From contig NW_020290046.1 of the NCBI RefSeq assembly GCF_003144195.1, positions 1-64,000 of the forward strand: a stretch of DNA of 64,000 bases, given 5' to 3'. Made by a program: the position numbers and the translations under genes. The DNA is from Ceraceosorus guamensis (lineage: Eukaryota; Basidiomycota; Exobasidiomycetes; Ceraceosorales; Ceraceosoraceae). Shown here one piece after another: positions 45,454 to 56,016 of the stretch. The notes under the pieces are model-generated. The model ran no database searches, was not told where the DNA came from, and saw only the letters and a program-made list of their open reading frames with translations. The first letter of the stretch is position 1. Each line of letters opens with the position of its first letter.

Positions 45454-47237
45454 ATGCGTCGATCCTTACGCGCCCAGGAAAAGGCCAGAGGTGGTGGGAG
45501 TCAAGAATCGAGGAAAAAGCAAAGACTGAACGCAAGCGCATCGGAGGATGAATCGGACGAAGAGAGATGGGGCTCAGATCGTGGAGGAAGCGCTTCGGAG
45601 AGCGAGCCAGAGGCTTTGGAGAGCGAGGCGAGCGATAGCGCAGATGAGTGGAGGCCTGACGAGCGGCGGAAGGGTGGCAGAAAGGATCGCGGGCAGAGAG
45701 GGGCAAGACATTCGAGCGGGGATACGGAAGAAGACGCGTCGGACATCCAAAGTCAGGAAGACGTCGAGGAAGACATCGATATCGATCAGCACAGAGGGCT
45801 ACAGAAGCGCAAACGAGCGGCTGCAAGTAGGCCAGACATGAAGAAAAAGGTGCCTCGCATCAAAGACGCCAAACTGCCTATTCCGTCAGGAGCGGAGCTC
45901 TTCCCGATAGGCAAGCCGCGGGAGAATACGAAGGGCGCGGGCGCTGGCGTTGGCGTTGGAGCATCAGCGTCTTCTTCGTCTAGCCTCTCCATGGAGCAAG
46001 CTGGTAGAGAAGCGCCAGAAGAGGAACAAAAAGCAGCGGCGCAGCAGCAAGAGGATGCAAAGCGCATGTGGGAAGAGATTAGGGCGCGTAAAGCTGAGCG
46101 CTCGCAGCCGGCGCAAGGTCGTGACATCAATGTCGCTTCCAGCAACGCAAAGAGCCCGTCTGCAAATGGTCGAGGTGGAAGTAGAGGGGCTCAGAGAAGC
46201 GTGCTAGACTACATGCCTGAGGGAGACAATGATGACGTCACGCCTATACTGTGGCCAACAAGCACACCATCGTCTCGTATTGAAGATCGTGCCTCGCTCT
46301 TCATCGGCTTCGTCTACTCTCTATCCTCTCCACGCCGAACCGAGCAAACACGTCTTCTAACACATCTCTCTCGCGAGGTTCATCCGAGCCTGCCTTCCAG
46401 CATCTTTCCCGAGATGTTCGCAAGCATGAGAGCCACCCAGAGAGGTAGCATGCACGACATGTATGCTTGGAGAGTGTTGAAGCTCAAGAGGGGAAGAGAT
46501 GGATTGAGCGGACCTGGGGATTGGGAAATCGACCAGGGTTGCGAAGATGATGGAGAGAAAGCAGGAGGTAGAGCTGTTCTTCGAGCAATCGAAAAGACAG
46601 GGGCGAGCGACGTACTGGTCATCGTATCTAGGTGAGAGGGCATCCACGGCGCCTGCCGCCCCACTCAATGCACGCTAATCCGTCTGGCCTTTCCCTGCAT
46701 TCTGCACTTTCGCTCGGCTGCTGTACTTGAGAAAAGGTGGTATGGAGGCACAATGCTGGGTCCCATTCGATTCGAGCACATCGAGAACTGCGCGACGGAG
46801 GCGCTGCGGCAATTCCTCGACGACGAGGTGAGCACTACGCCAAAAGTGCATTGAAGTCTCGCAAAGCACCGCATAGCTCATTCTACCCAGTGACGATGTA
46901 TTCTCTCGCACTCCGGCAGGCTCTCGTACCTCTTCGCAAACAGCTTGGAGATCTGGATTCTGAGGTGCTCAATTTGCGTGCTCGAAGCAGCACATCTTCT
47001 TCGCAGACAGCCACACCTTCTACACTCGCGGCCACCGCCTCACCCACATCGAGGAAAGTCGCTCCGACTTACGCAGACCTTACCAAAGAAAAGGCCGAGA
47101 GGCTAATCTCGGCCAGAAGAAAGCAGGTGGAGATGCTCAAGCGCAAATTATCTCAAGGTTCGTCGACGAATCCTTCGCCTGCGAATTTGGACAATCTGGA
47201 TGCTGCGCAACGCGCTTTGGCCGTCTTGCCTCCGTGA
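45454..47237 (+). CDS. IMPACT/UPF0029-domain protein with long charged N terminus
   Basis: Three exons (45454-46631, 46737-46827, 46920-47237) encode 528 residues. Residues 1-270 are charged and disordered, with acidic Ser/Glu/Asp blocks and basic clusters. From about 277 to 425 lies an IMPACT N-terminal (UPF0029) fold: Phe-Ile-Gly-Phe-Val-Tyr, Met-Tyr-Ala-Trp-Arg-Val, Asp-Asp-Gly-Glu-Lys-Ala-Gly-Gly-Arg and Val-Ser-Arg-Trp-Tyr-Gly-Gly-Thr-Met-Leu-Gly-Pro, the last split by intron 1. A short coiled tail follows. Yih1/IMPACT binds Gcn1 to damp Gcn2 signalling, but those proteins start with an RWD domain, which is missing here, so the same role cannot be assumed. The start was placed at Met-Arg-Arg-Ser; a frame-open extension upstream to 45163 is possible. 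Confidence 0.82.
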
Positions 47238-47509
47238 TCATCCTTTAAGCCCGCGTGGCTGGGTCTTAGCCTCCTTCCGGACCGGACAATGTTGTATCTC
47301 CCATCGATGTTGTAAAAGCATATTGAATTGCAATTGTCATGTAAGGATCCGTCATCGACGAGCGTGTGACAAAGCTCACGTTCATGTCTGTCGAATCTAG
47401 AAGAGTGAGAAGGGGGAACAGTTATAGACGTACAAAAAAGAGTAGGCAATGATGAATCGGGATGGGGAGGGGCGAAATTCGGTTGTGGGGGTCGATGGTA
47501 GCGCAACGA

Positions 47510-50500
47510 TCAAGCTGCTAGACCTCTAGGCAGCAGTGGGCTAGATGCCGAAGGAGTGCCGACATGTGGGCTGTCAACCGCTGTTGGTCCGCTGAGGGAG
47601 CGAGAAGAAGCAACAGACGAAGCCGAAATTTCTGGATCGACTTCCCCAATCAGCGCTTCGGCCGCCAGGGCGAGAGCGAGCAGAGCAGAGACAGGTTGAG
47701 GAGGAGCTGGAAGAGACGGCGGCGTGTGATCCTCGCTCAGATCCGCCTCCGAAAGCACCTTGACATCCCGACGCGTGTCTAGGACACTATTACCTGCTGC
47801 TACGCGCGCGCGAGCCGAGCCGTTGCTGGCGCTCGGGAGCAGGGCTGCGGAGAGCGGCAGGTTGCTCGATGGCAAGTCTGGAGAGAACAAGCGAAGCCGA
47901 GGGGACAGGCCCGACTCCAATGGCGTTCCAGGTCGCTCGACGCGACGCTTCTGTGCGGAGCCACCGACCAGCGGTGGCGGAGAAACGGCCGATGAGGTCG
48001 AAGATAAGCGAATGAGGTCTTGCGCCTGGTCGCATATCTTACTCAATGGCGAGCGGGTGCCGGCGAGAAGAGGACTAGTGGCGATATCTGGCCGTTCGGA
48101 TGCAGGGGCCGGGTTGAGCAGCGGGGAGGACATCTGAATGAGCAAGGGCGTTTCCTGAGTCTTATTCAAGTTCGGCGACGTGGCTTCCACTTCTTCAGCA
48201 GACAGCTCGCCTTCTTGCATGGGACCGAAAGAGCACTCGCTTGTCTGGCGAATAAGAGGTGAAGTCGACAGTGCACTGTCTCGGCTCATGCCACGTCCCA
48301 TCCAACTTGAGTTGGGATGTGCGGCTGACATGACGCGACGGCTGGGACTGCTTGGTCGTCTGCGAGGGCCACATGGACGAGCACCGGGGGCGCAAGAGAC
48401 TACCCGTCGGGGTGAAGGTTCAGGCAAGCGCTGACTGGCTAGGATGCCGAAAGCGATTCGTCGAGGAGATGGCGGATCGCACGGGGCTCGCGAGACGGAA
48501 CGGTGATGCTTCGTGTTGCCGGAGGCATGCGATTTGAGAGCAGCGTCCCGAATCGCCGGAGACAAGCCCAGCCCTTGAGCATCGCGGCGCGCTCTGAGTG
48601 CAGTCGCAACTGCCGTATCGGGCGAGCCGGGAGGCAGCAGTCCATCACCTTCGCCTGCACCTAGCGAGCCGGCAGAAGTCATGCTGATAGCTGAGCTAGG
48701 TAGCGCTACAAGCAGGTCGCTATTCTCCTTCCTGAACACTCCCCTAACAGAGAGTGCTGGAGACAACTCTGCGACGCGTTCCCTCGTCAAGACAGATTGC
48801 TGAAGCGCAGGCTCTTCCACCTTCGAAGGAACGAAGGGCCCTTGTTCCGCCTCTGCAACATCTACAGGCTGCTCGACAATATGGGCTTCACGTGGCTCTG
48901 CTACCTCATCGGCGGTTTCTGCTGCCATAGTTGGCATTGTAGGCGCGCTCTCTAGGTAGGCAGAGGGCGGCACATCCACCTTGCCCGCAGACTTCTTTGC
49001 AGCCGTCAGCTCGAAAGTGCGTTTGGCCCAAGCCGCCATAGCGTCGCGGGCGGTCGGAGGGAGCAGATCTCTCTCCTCGCAGGGAGTAGGCGCGGCCTTT
49101 TCGAGCATTTCGTTGGCAGTGGCGAACTCCATCTTGCGTCTGCGGCGTGCACCAGCGTCGAACGGCTTCGCGATTTCAGCAAGGAGGCTCTCGACCTTGG
49201 AAGGCAGGCTTCGATGCTTCCGCATCTTTGCGACTACTGCTGCTTCTCGCGAAGTGTCCCTTGCTTTGACGTCGCTGAAAGCGTGCTCTGGTGCATTGAC
49301 GTCTCGGTGTGGCAGAGGGCGCGGCAAGTTATCAGCGATCGGCGACTTCTTGGCGCTAGTAGCAACGTCAGATTCGAGGACGGCTCCATCCTCGGTGCCA
49401 AAAGAAAGTCCAAGCCCCGCACGATTCGACGACTTCCTCAAGTATGCCCCACTGTCGCCCGATGTCCTGCTTGCATGCTTGTTCGTGCCTAGAGGTGGCG
49501 TGATGGGCAACATCAAATCCGGCACTGCACGCTGGGCAGGTAGCGGTGGCAGCGGACGTGTGGCTCGGCGGGGTGAGTTGATCAGACCGATCAATCGGTT
49601 CTTTGACGATTGGAGACCATCTGAGACCGTCTTTGAGCGTGCGCGGCTCGACTGAGTGCTCTCTTTAACGTGCTTCTCTGCCTGTTCTTGCGCCTCCTTG
49701 AACGTGACAGTGCCGGCTGGCGCAGTCGTGGGAGGTTCAGCCATATCTGGAGTTCTCCAATTCTTCTGGCCGTGAATGCGAGGGTCGAAGACGGCAGGAG
49801 CGGCCATGTTTCGCCCCGCCAGGCCTGCGCCATGCGCTCGGATCTCGGCCGCCGCCCACGCACCTGACGGCGGAAGCTTGGACAGCTGCAAGCCAGGAGG
49901 CCTGCGTGCTTGGAGCCGCGTAACACCTTCGGAAGATTTGCTACGATCCACTGGTATTGCAATTCTGGGGCAAACTGGACCACTCGGAATGGTTGGCTCG
50001 TTTGCGGGCTTGGGGCCAAAAGGGTTCAAAGCTGCGAATGGGTCCACAGCTTCGTCGGCTGTGGTTGGAGTTGAGCCCGAAGTGTCCTCCTCTTGATGGT
50101 CGCTGATCATGTCGATGGGAATGCTCTCCTCCGACTCGCGCAGCCTTTGTACGCGCTGGCGAGTCGTGTGGGGCGAGGCCATCAGGTAAGGCGTTGGTGG
50201 ACCGCGCACAGATATTCTGCAATGCTGCTGAGCTCGGGGAGATTCGTTGGGCAATGCGACCTGCGGCACGGATGGAGACGATGACGCTGCGTCGGAGCGA
50301 CGCGGGTGCGCGAGATCCTGGTTGAATCCTATCCCTCCGGACTTGCGAGATTGGGTCGCTTGATGAGGAGATGCACTGTTCGTGTGGGGGATGACTTCTG
50401 CCTTCAGGCTGAATCGTGGCTCTTTCCAACTTGTTTGTGCGTAATGCGACCCTCCATAGCGAGCTTGTGATGTGGACTCGGAGCGCTCGCTCTGCACACC

Positions 50501-51199
50501 TGCGGACGGCACACTTGTGTGGCGCGCGCTGGCTGCTTGACGGATGGCTCGAGCACGCGCGTGGACCTTTTCGATGCTGATCACTCGATTGTGTATCCTT
50601 GAGCCTCGCTTGTACTGGTCGCCCTGAATGTGAGGCGAATCCTCAACGTCCGCTCCGTATCCCGAAACCTCTCCTGGGCTCATCAAACGCTCGGATTCGA
50701 AGCCCGCCTCAGAGTAGCGAGGTACCCCAAAAACGCCTGCGGAAGACAGATCGGATGTGTCCTGCTGGCATTCGCGCTCCACCCACTCGAACAAGGCCTC
50801 CTCAAACTGGGACATCACGTCCGGATCTGACGCTCGGCGACCATCGTCGAAGGCTTGGAAAGTGCGGCTAAGCTCGTCCAAGTTCTGCATAGGCACAGCT
50901 GATCCAGACGTCACGTGTACCGCAGCGGGCGAGGGAAAGAGGATGCTTGGGCTTGGATAAGGCAGCGAACCGGGGCCGAGTGGTAGGGAGAGACGATAGC
51001 CATTCTTCAAACAGGATTGCACCGCCGGCTTGAGTAGTGGGGCAACTGTGACCCGGAGAGCTGATGATCCAACGCCAGGTCGTGTGCTGGCCGCAGACGA
51101 TAGGACAGCTATCGTAGCTTCCCGTTTGTTGGTCAATTGAGAGCTGGAGCGTGGTGGAACGCCACCTGCGCGAAGGGAAGCAGGAACACCGGCGTACAT
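47510..51199 (-). CDS. Large disordered protein of unknown function
   Basis: One uninterrupted frame of 1229 codons from an ATG at 51199. Composition is rich in Ser, Pro, Ala and Arg with many Ser-Pro and Thr-Pro steps, so it is likely disordered and a good kinase target. A less repetitive block lies at residues 100-160 (Asn-Leu-Asp-Glu-Leu-Ser-Arg-Thr-Phe...Phe-Glu-Glu-Ala-Leu-Phe-Glu-Trp-Val-Glu-Arg-Glu), which could be a short folded or binding segment. Another, around residues 715-760, has Met-Glu-Phe-Ala-Thr-Ala-Asn-Glu-Met-Leu-Glu-Lys-Ala and Ala-Met-Ala-Ala-Trp-Ala-Lys-Arg-Thr-Phe. No catalytic domain, membrane segment or zinc motif is visible. The length of the open frame in coding-like composition supports a real gene. 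Confidence 0.75.
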   Translation of the reverse strand: MYAGVPASLRAGGVPPRSSSQLTNKREATIAVLSSAASTRPGVGSSALRVTVAPLLKPAVQSCLKNGYRLSLPLGPGSLPYPSPSILFPSPAAVHVTSGSAVPMQNLDELSRTFQAFDDGRRASDPDVMSQFEEALFEWVERECQQDTSDLSSAGVFGVPRYSEAGFESERLMSPGEVSGYGADVEDSPHIQGDQYKRGSRIHNRVISIEKVHARARAIRQAASARHTSVPSAGVQSERSESTSQARYGGSHYAQTSWKEPRFSLKAEVIPHTNSASPHQATQSRKSGGIGFNQDLAHPRRSDAASSSPSVPQVALPNESPRAQQHCRISVRGPPTPYLMASPHTTRQRVQRLRESEESIPIDMISDHQEEDTSGSTPTTADEAVDPFAALNPFGPKPANEPTIPSGPVCPRIAIPVDRSKSSEGVTRLQARRPPGLQLSKLPPSGAWAAAEIRAHGAGLAGRNMAAPAVFDPRIHGQKNWRTPDMAEPPTTAPAGTVTFKEAQEQAEKHVKESTQSSRARSKTVSDGLQSSKNRLIGLINSPRRATRPLPPLPAQRAVPDLMLPITPPLGTNKHASRTSGDSGAYLRKSSNRAGLGLSFGTEDGAVLESDVATSAKKSPIADNLPRPLPHRDVNAPEHAFSDVKARDTSREAAVVAKMRKHRSLPSKVESLLAEIAKPFDAGARRRRKMEFATANEMLEKAAPTPCEERDLLPPTARDAMAAWAKRTFELTAAKKSAGKVDVPPSAYLESAPTMPTMAAETADEVAEPREAHIVEQPVDVAEAEQGPFVPSKVEEPALQQSVLTRERVAELSPALSVRGVFRKENSDLLVALPSSAISMTSAGSLGAGEGDGLLPPGSPDTAVATALRARRDAQGLGLSPAIRDAALKSHASGNTKHHRSVSRAPCDPPSPRRIAFGILASQRLPEPSPRRVVSCAPGARPCGPRRRPSSPSRRVMSAAHPNSSWMGRGMSRDSALSTSPLIRQTSECSFGPMQEGELSAEEVEATSPNLNKTQETPLLIQMSSPLLNPAPASERPDIATSPLLAGTRSPLSKICDQAQDLIRLSSTSSAVSPPPLVGGSAQKRRVERPGTPLESGLSPRLRLFSPDLPSSNLPLSAALLPSASNGSARARVAAGNSVLDTRRDVKVLSEADLSEDHTPPSLPAPPQPVSALLALALAAEALIGEVDPEISASSVASSRSLSGPTAVDSPHVGTPSASSPLLPRGLAA

Positions 51200-54100
51200 G
51201 GTGTTTGAACGATCGTCGAGAAGATCAAAGACGTGGAGAGGGAGCAGGATCGAAGCAAGGCAAGCGAAGCTGCTATGCGGATAGGCGACGGCAGCATGAG
51301 CGATTTGGGTCTAGCAGCGTTGATGGTGTGTTGCAGAACCTACTCACACTAGGCCAGGCAGTTCGATCGAAATTGAGTTGAGAACCAAGTCGCAGTCGAA
51401 CCAGTCGATGCTTTGGCAGTAGCTGACAGACCGGTAGGTGGTTCTGGGCGCTTGCAAGAAGGAGAAGAGAAGGGAGCTTAAGTAGTAGAAAGATGTGTGA
51501 GTTGCAAACGCACCCAAAGCACAGATGAAGAAGTGAAAGGTGGGTAAGAAGCACAGGACAATCGGTGGTAGAGGCTTCAAAGTGCAAAGAGTTGCCTCTT
51601 TGTCTTAAGAGACGGAGCCAAGCGGAAGCATATTCCTAATTCAGCTCGGATGCGGCAGTGAAAACCTGCCTTCGACGCTTAGTTTGGTACGCTTGCCTGC
51701 TAGCGCTCCAAGACAAGTAGCTCAGAGTGACGAAATGCCTTCGGGTGCAAATGCTTGTTTCAGTGCTCACACGTGCCTTTGTGGCATCACTCCATCGCAT
51801 GTTGAGCGATCGGCCCCCGCGTCGTGCTGCCGTGACTACTTTCGAGGCTAAAAGAGGCCTGCAAGGCGAGTCGACTCTCGGCGACTGCCTATTTCGACAG
51901 AGGCCCGCTTCAGTTGAGCTTTCGGTAGATGAATTGAGACTGAGCGTGCAGTGCGGGAGACGAAGATAGAGCTGACCAGTCACGAGGCCCGCGTCGGGAG
52001 CAGATTGGAAGATGCCGCGTTGGAGCCCGTTGAAGGACGTCATGCTTGGCCACATGCCTGAGACATCTGGTCGTCATACGTTGCGCGCTGCCTTGATCAG
52101 CTCATCTTGGAAGCTGTCCACAGCAGCGACTGCGGGAGAAGTGAATAGAGCAGCGAGAATTAGCACCGTCTGATCCCACTTGGTAGAGTGTATGCGAGCG
52201 CGTCGTTCAACGGCCCGACGGTTGGTCTGCACGGGCACACCAGATGTTGGAACTTGCTGTACACAATGGCCTGCTTGTGCGAAGGGCCCCAGCATGATTG
52301 TTTACCATCCATGCTTCGGTACAGGCAGTCTGCAGCATCTCACTCGAGACCTGTCGACTGATGACTTGGAAAAGTGGCAGATCGGAGGCATCGTCGCGAA
52401 GGGTAAACGGTGTGAGGGCTTGTCTGCGTCCGAACAAGACTTGAGGTGCAAGTCACGAGCCCAGCAGCGTGTGATGGTGATGCACGCGACGCGCCAAACA
52501 ACGACTCATGACTCAAAACTGGCGCGCCCGATTGCTTACTCACGTGACTCTTCTGAGTGAATGATCGAGAATCTTTCTTGGGCCCGCGCCCCGCCTACCT
52601 GCCGCACCGGGCCGGCATTGTGTGCTTGGCCCGACCGAAGCCCGTCAACGCCGCTCGCCCTTTGACTCTTGACTACAATTCACGATTCCAGCTCATGTAG
52701 CGGCCGCGCAAGGTTTAGCAGCAACTCAAAATTGGCTAGGGCTGGCAGTAAGAATTGTTGCACGTACGCACCGACGTTGAATTGCTCGTCATGGACATCT
52801 GAGCACTCCGACTCGGAACTGTGATGATCGTCCTCAATACACACATGCTATGATCGTTGTAATTGTGCGTGGCTAGACGACTGAGCGGCTGTATTTGAGT
52901 CTTGACCATACCGAATATACAAGCTTCTGGACCGGGTCGAGCGACTATGAGGCCGTTGCAGCGGGACTGATCCAGACTCACGACTATGATTGAATTCTAT
53001 ACAGGCGTGTGGGCACATACAGAGAAGGAGGTCAGGAGGTCTGCTCGTGAGCAGCCCTCGCAAGGCGCTCGCAATCAGAAGACTAGTCTTGTGCACGTAC
53101 TCGTGACTAGATCAGCAGTAGGACTATCGGGAGAATACTGACGGATGTGAATGTGAACGTGAATCGTGAGTCAAAATAAGTCTTAATCAGATAGCTTCTT
53201 GGCACACAAGCGCGCGGCGTCACATCAAGCCTTTGCAGGATCACGCGTTGTGAACACAACGGTGTGCCGTACAACAGTCGTGAGCATAGATATGCTCTTC
53301 GTTGCATCAGGCCTGCAGCGAAGAGCAAGACATTCCCTGCACGGATTGATGTCTGCCTTGGACTGGTTGCCTGCACCCTGCCTGCCATGCAGCAGAGAAT
53401 CTTGAATAGCAGCAAGCAGACGAGAAGAGACTCTTGAGTCGTGACTGTGGCCGCCATCATGCATGGTGGATGCTGGATGGACGCACGTCTTTCCACCGGT
53501 CGATATCCACACAGATCCACGGAGCGTCCCCGCGAAGCTGGTACCGTGTTGCGCGTGAGACGCGCGTCGTGCAGCGAGCACACATCAGCGGCGTCACCTT
53601 GCTTGCGTGGGGAAATTGGCACGCTCGCCGCGTGACTCCGCCGCGCCGTTCAAGCTGTGGGTGGTCACAACAGTCTTGAGTACCCGCAAACGGCACACCC
53701 ATGCATTCGCGCCGGTCCCTGTGCGTGCGTGAAATCGTGCCCGTTCAGAAACTGACCGGTAAACGGCGGTCGCGAGTCGGGGTCCACAACAGCAGCAGCG
53801 ACTTCTGCAGCCTCGATCTGAACAGCCCAGCCAGACAGCCGCATTCACGCTCGAGCCACGAGGGCATCCTCGCCCTGGTGCATGGGTCGAGCCCGGCAAG
53901 CAATCAGACGAACGTGAATTAACAAGATCACTCCGCTCCACCCCGGAACGTCCGACCTGCACGTCGCCAGCAGCAGTCACGAGTGTGATCCGCTTACCGG
54001 TTGTTGCCGTACATGCGTACCGCCTACGCGATCGAGGGGTTCGCGCTTGCTTCTTGCATGAGCAGCTAGCCGTGCTCCATCTCACATCCCATCCGCTACT

Positions 54101-54325
54101 CGAGTTCCACTTTCTTCTGAACAACAACAACGTCATTCTCGTCCAACGACCTTTCCCCTCGTCGCGCTTACCCGTTGCCTCGGCAGCTCCCACTCATCTC
54201 GCACCTACCACCTCTAGCTGCCCTTTCTCGCCCTCATACCAGAGCGGCTCAGCAGAACTCCTGTTCACAGCGCTCGCATTCAAGACTACTTTCGGCTTCT
54301 TGCGCTCCTCTTGAGGAAGGGAAAA
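51200..54325. other. 3.1 kb non-coding stretch between the 1229-codon gene and SFC1
   Basis: A divergent promoter region. It contains CGTGA/TGACTC-type words (about 52503, 53164 and 53432) and no convincing gene. The open frames at 51636-52055 and 53107-53622 (minus strand) have no family features or clear splice structure. Confidence 0.5.
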
Positions 54326-56016
54326 ATGTCTAAGAAAGGCGAGGTCAACAACAAGCCCAAGGTGGCTCCGTCCACGCACTTGATTGCGGGTGGGATTGCC
54401 GGTTTTGCGGAAGCATGCACATGTCATCGTGAGTCGTATGATCGCTAGTGATCGCTCGATCGCAGCTCTCAAAGGGCTCGGACTCATCGCGAACGCTACC
54501 TTGCTTGCCGCACAACTCAGCTCTCGACACGATCAAGGTCCGCATGCAACTCTCGCGCAGGGGCAAGATCTCTGGTCAAAAGCCACGAGGTTTTATTGCT
54601 ACTGGTGCTTATATCGTGCAGAGGGAAACGCCTCTTGGCCTTTACAAAGGCCTTGGAGCTGTCGTCGCTGGTATTGTGCCCAAGATGGCCATTCGATTCA
54701 TGAGCTTCGAGTACTACAAAGCTTACTTTGCGGATCGTGTGACTGGCAAGACTAGCCCTTCTGGCGTCTTCTTGGGTAAGTGATGGAGCTCCGGTGCTCT
54801 TGGATGGTAGTGTACTGTCGTGCTCGTCGGAGCATCGGCCACCATGGCCGACAGCTTGAGCACAGAGTTCAGCAGTTGCCCCATCTCTCCCTGGCTGACG
54901 CTCGACGCCCACCAAACTTACGCATCTACAGCTGGTCTCGGAGCCGGAACTACAGAGTGGGTGATGAGATTCTCGAGGCAGCAGGCTCGGCTGCGCAGGC
55001 GCCGCTTTCGGCCACTTGACTGACCAGAAGCCGCGTCTCTTGTTTCACCAGAGCCGTGGTGGTCGTGAATCCGATGGAAGTTGTCAAGATTCGTCTCCAA
55101 GCTCAGCAACATTCTTTGGCCGACCCTCTCGAGGTTCCTCGATACCGAAATGCGGCCCATGCTTTGTACACCATTGTGCGAGAAGAAGGCATCACAACTC
55201 TGTACCGCGGAGTCGCTCTCACTGCTGCTCGTCAAGCTACCAACCAAGGTGGGTCAGAGAAAGGTACGCAGAGTCAGCAGGCACGTCGAGCTCATATCAG
55301 GCACATACCACAGCTGCAAACTTCACTGCTTACCAGGAGCTGAAAGCTCTGGCCCAGAGAGTGCAGGGTGTCGACGAACTCCCTAGCATTCAGACTGGTA
55401 CGATCGGACTTATCTCCGGAGCCCTCGGTCCATGTGAGTCCGCACTGGGCGGCTACCGGTGTGTGTGGCAGCGATTGCTGGCTGACAATTGGGCGACTTG
55501 GGCAATCGATCCCGCCCCTAGTCTCCAACGCCCCGTGAGTCGAATGAAGGCGCACTGCAGTGTCAAGCCTCACTCGCTGACTAGCTGCTATGTTCTTGGC
55601 TCGCAGCATCGATACCATCAAGACACGTATTCAGCGTGCTTCTCGTGTAGAAGGAGAGACTGCAATCAGTCGAGTGGTCAAGGTTGCTGGAGAGATGTTC
55701 AAGCAAGAAGGACCTGCCGCCTTTTGGAAAGGTATCACGCCTCGCGTTGCTCGTGTCGCGCCAGGTGAGTGGCCGTCGTGCTCTGCTAGGAATGCTCTGC
55801 ACGCTGTCCAAAGCTGACCCTCACTTACCCGTGCTATTCAGGCCAAGCCGTCGTCTTCACGATCTACGAGGTGAGTAGGCGACGTACTGATCGAGTAACC
55901 TACCTCTGCGCTGACGGGCGCGCAACACCTTTTTTGGACAACAGAAAGTCAAGGGGTACATCGAGGCAGCGAAAGCGGGTGAATTCAATGTTCGCGATCA
56001 CGACAACAGCTCGTAG
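54326..56016 (+). CDS. SFC1: Mitochondrial succinate/fumarate carrier
   Basis: Nine exons: 54326-54428, 54521-54775, 54932-54956, 55052-55248, 55314-55433, 55522-55534, 55607-55764, 55842-55870, 55945-56016. They sum to 972 nt (323 residues, like yeast Sfc1) with every phase consistent. Three mitochondrial-carrier repeats are visible, each with a Pro-x-Asp/Glu-x-x-Lys/Arg motif: His-Pro-Leu-Asp-Thr-Ile-Lys, Asn-Pro-Met-Glu-Val-Val-Lys and Ala-Pro-Ile-Asp-Thr-Ile-Lys. Family-specific strings such as Gly-Leu-Tyr-Lys-Gly-Leu-Gly-Ala-Val-Val, Thr-Ala-Ala-Arg-Gln-Ala-Thr-Asn-Gln and Leu-Ile-Ser-Gly-Ala-Leu-Gly-Pro match Sfc1. It exchanges cytosolic succinate for mitochondrial fumarate across the inner membrane, feeding gluconeogenesis from C2 compounds. 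Exons 3 and 6 are micro-exons of 25 and 13 nt. Confidence 0.95.

Noticed and set aside
51636-52055. Minus-strand frame of 139 codons upstream of the 1229-codon gene
   Set aside because: No domain, no signal peptide, and no splice sites linking it to a neighbour.
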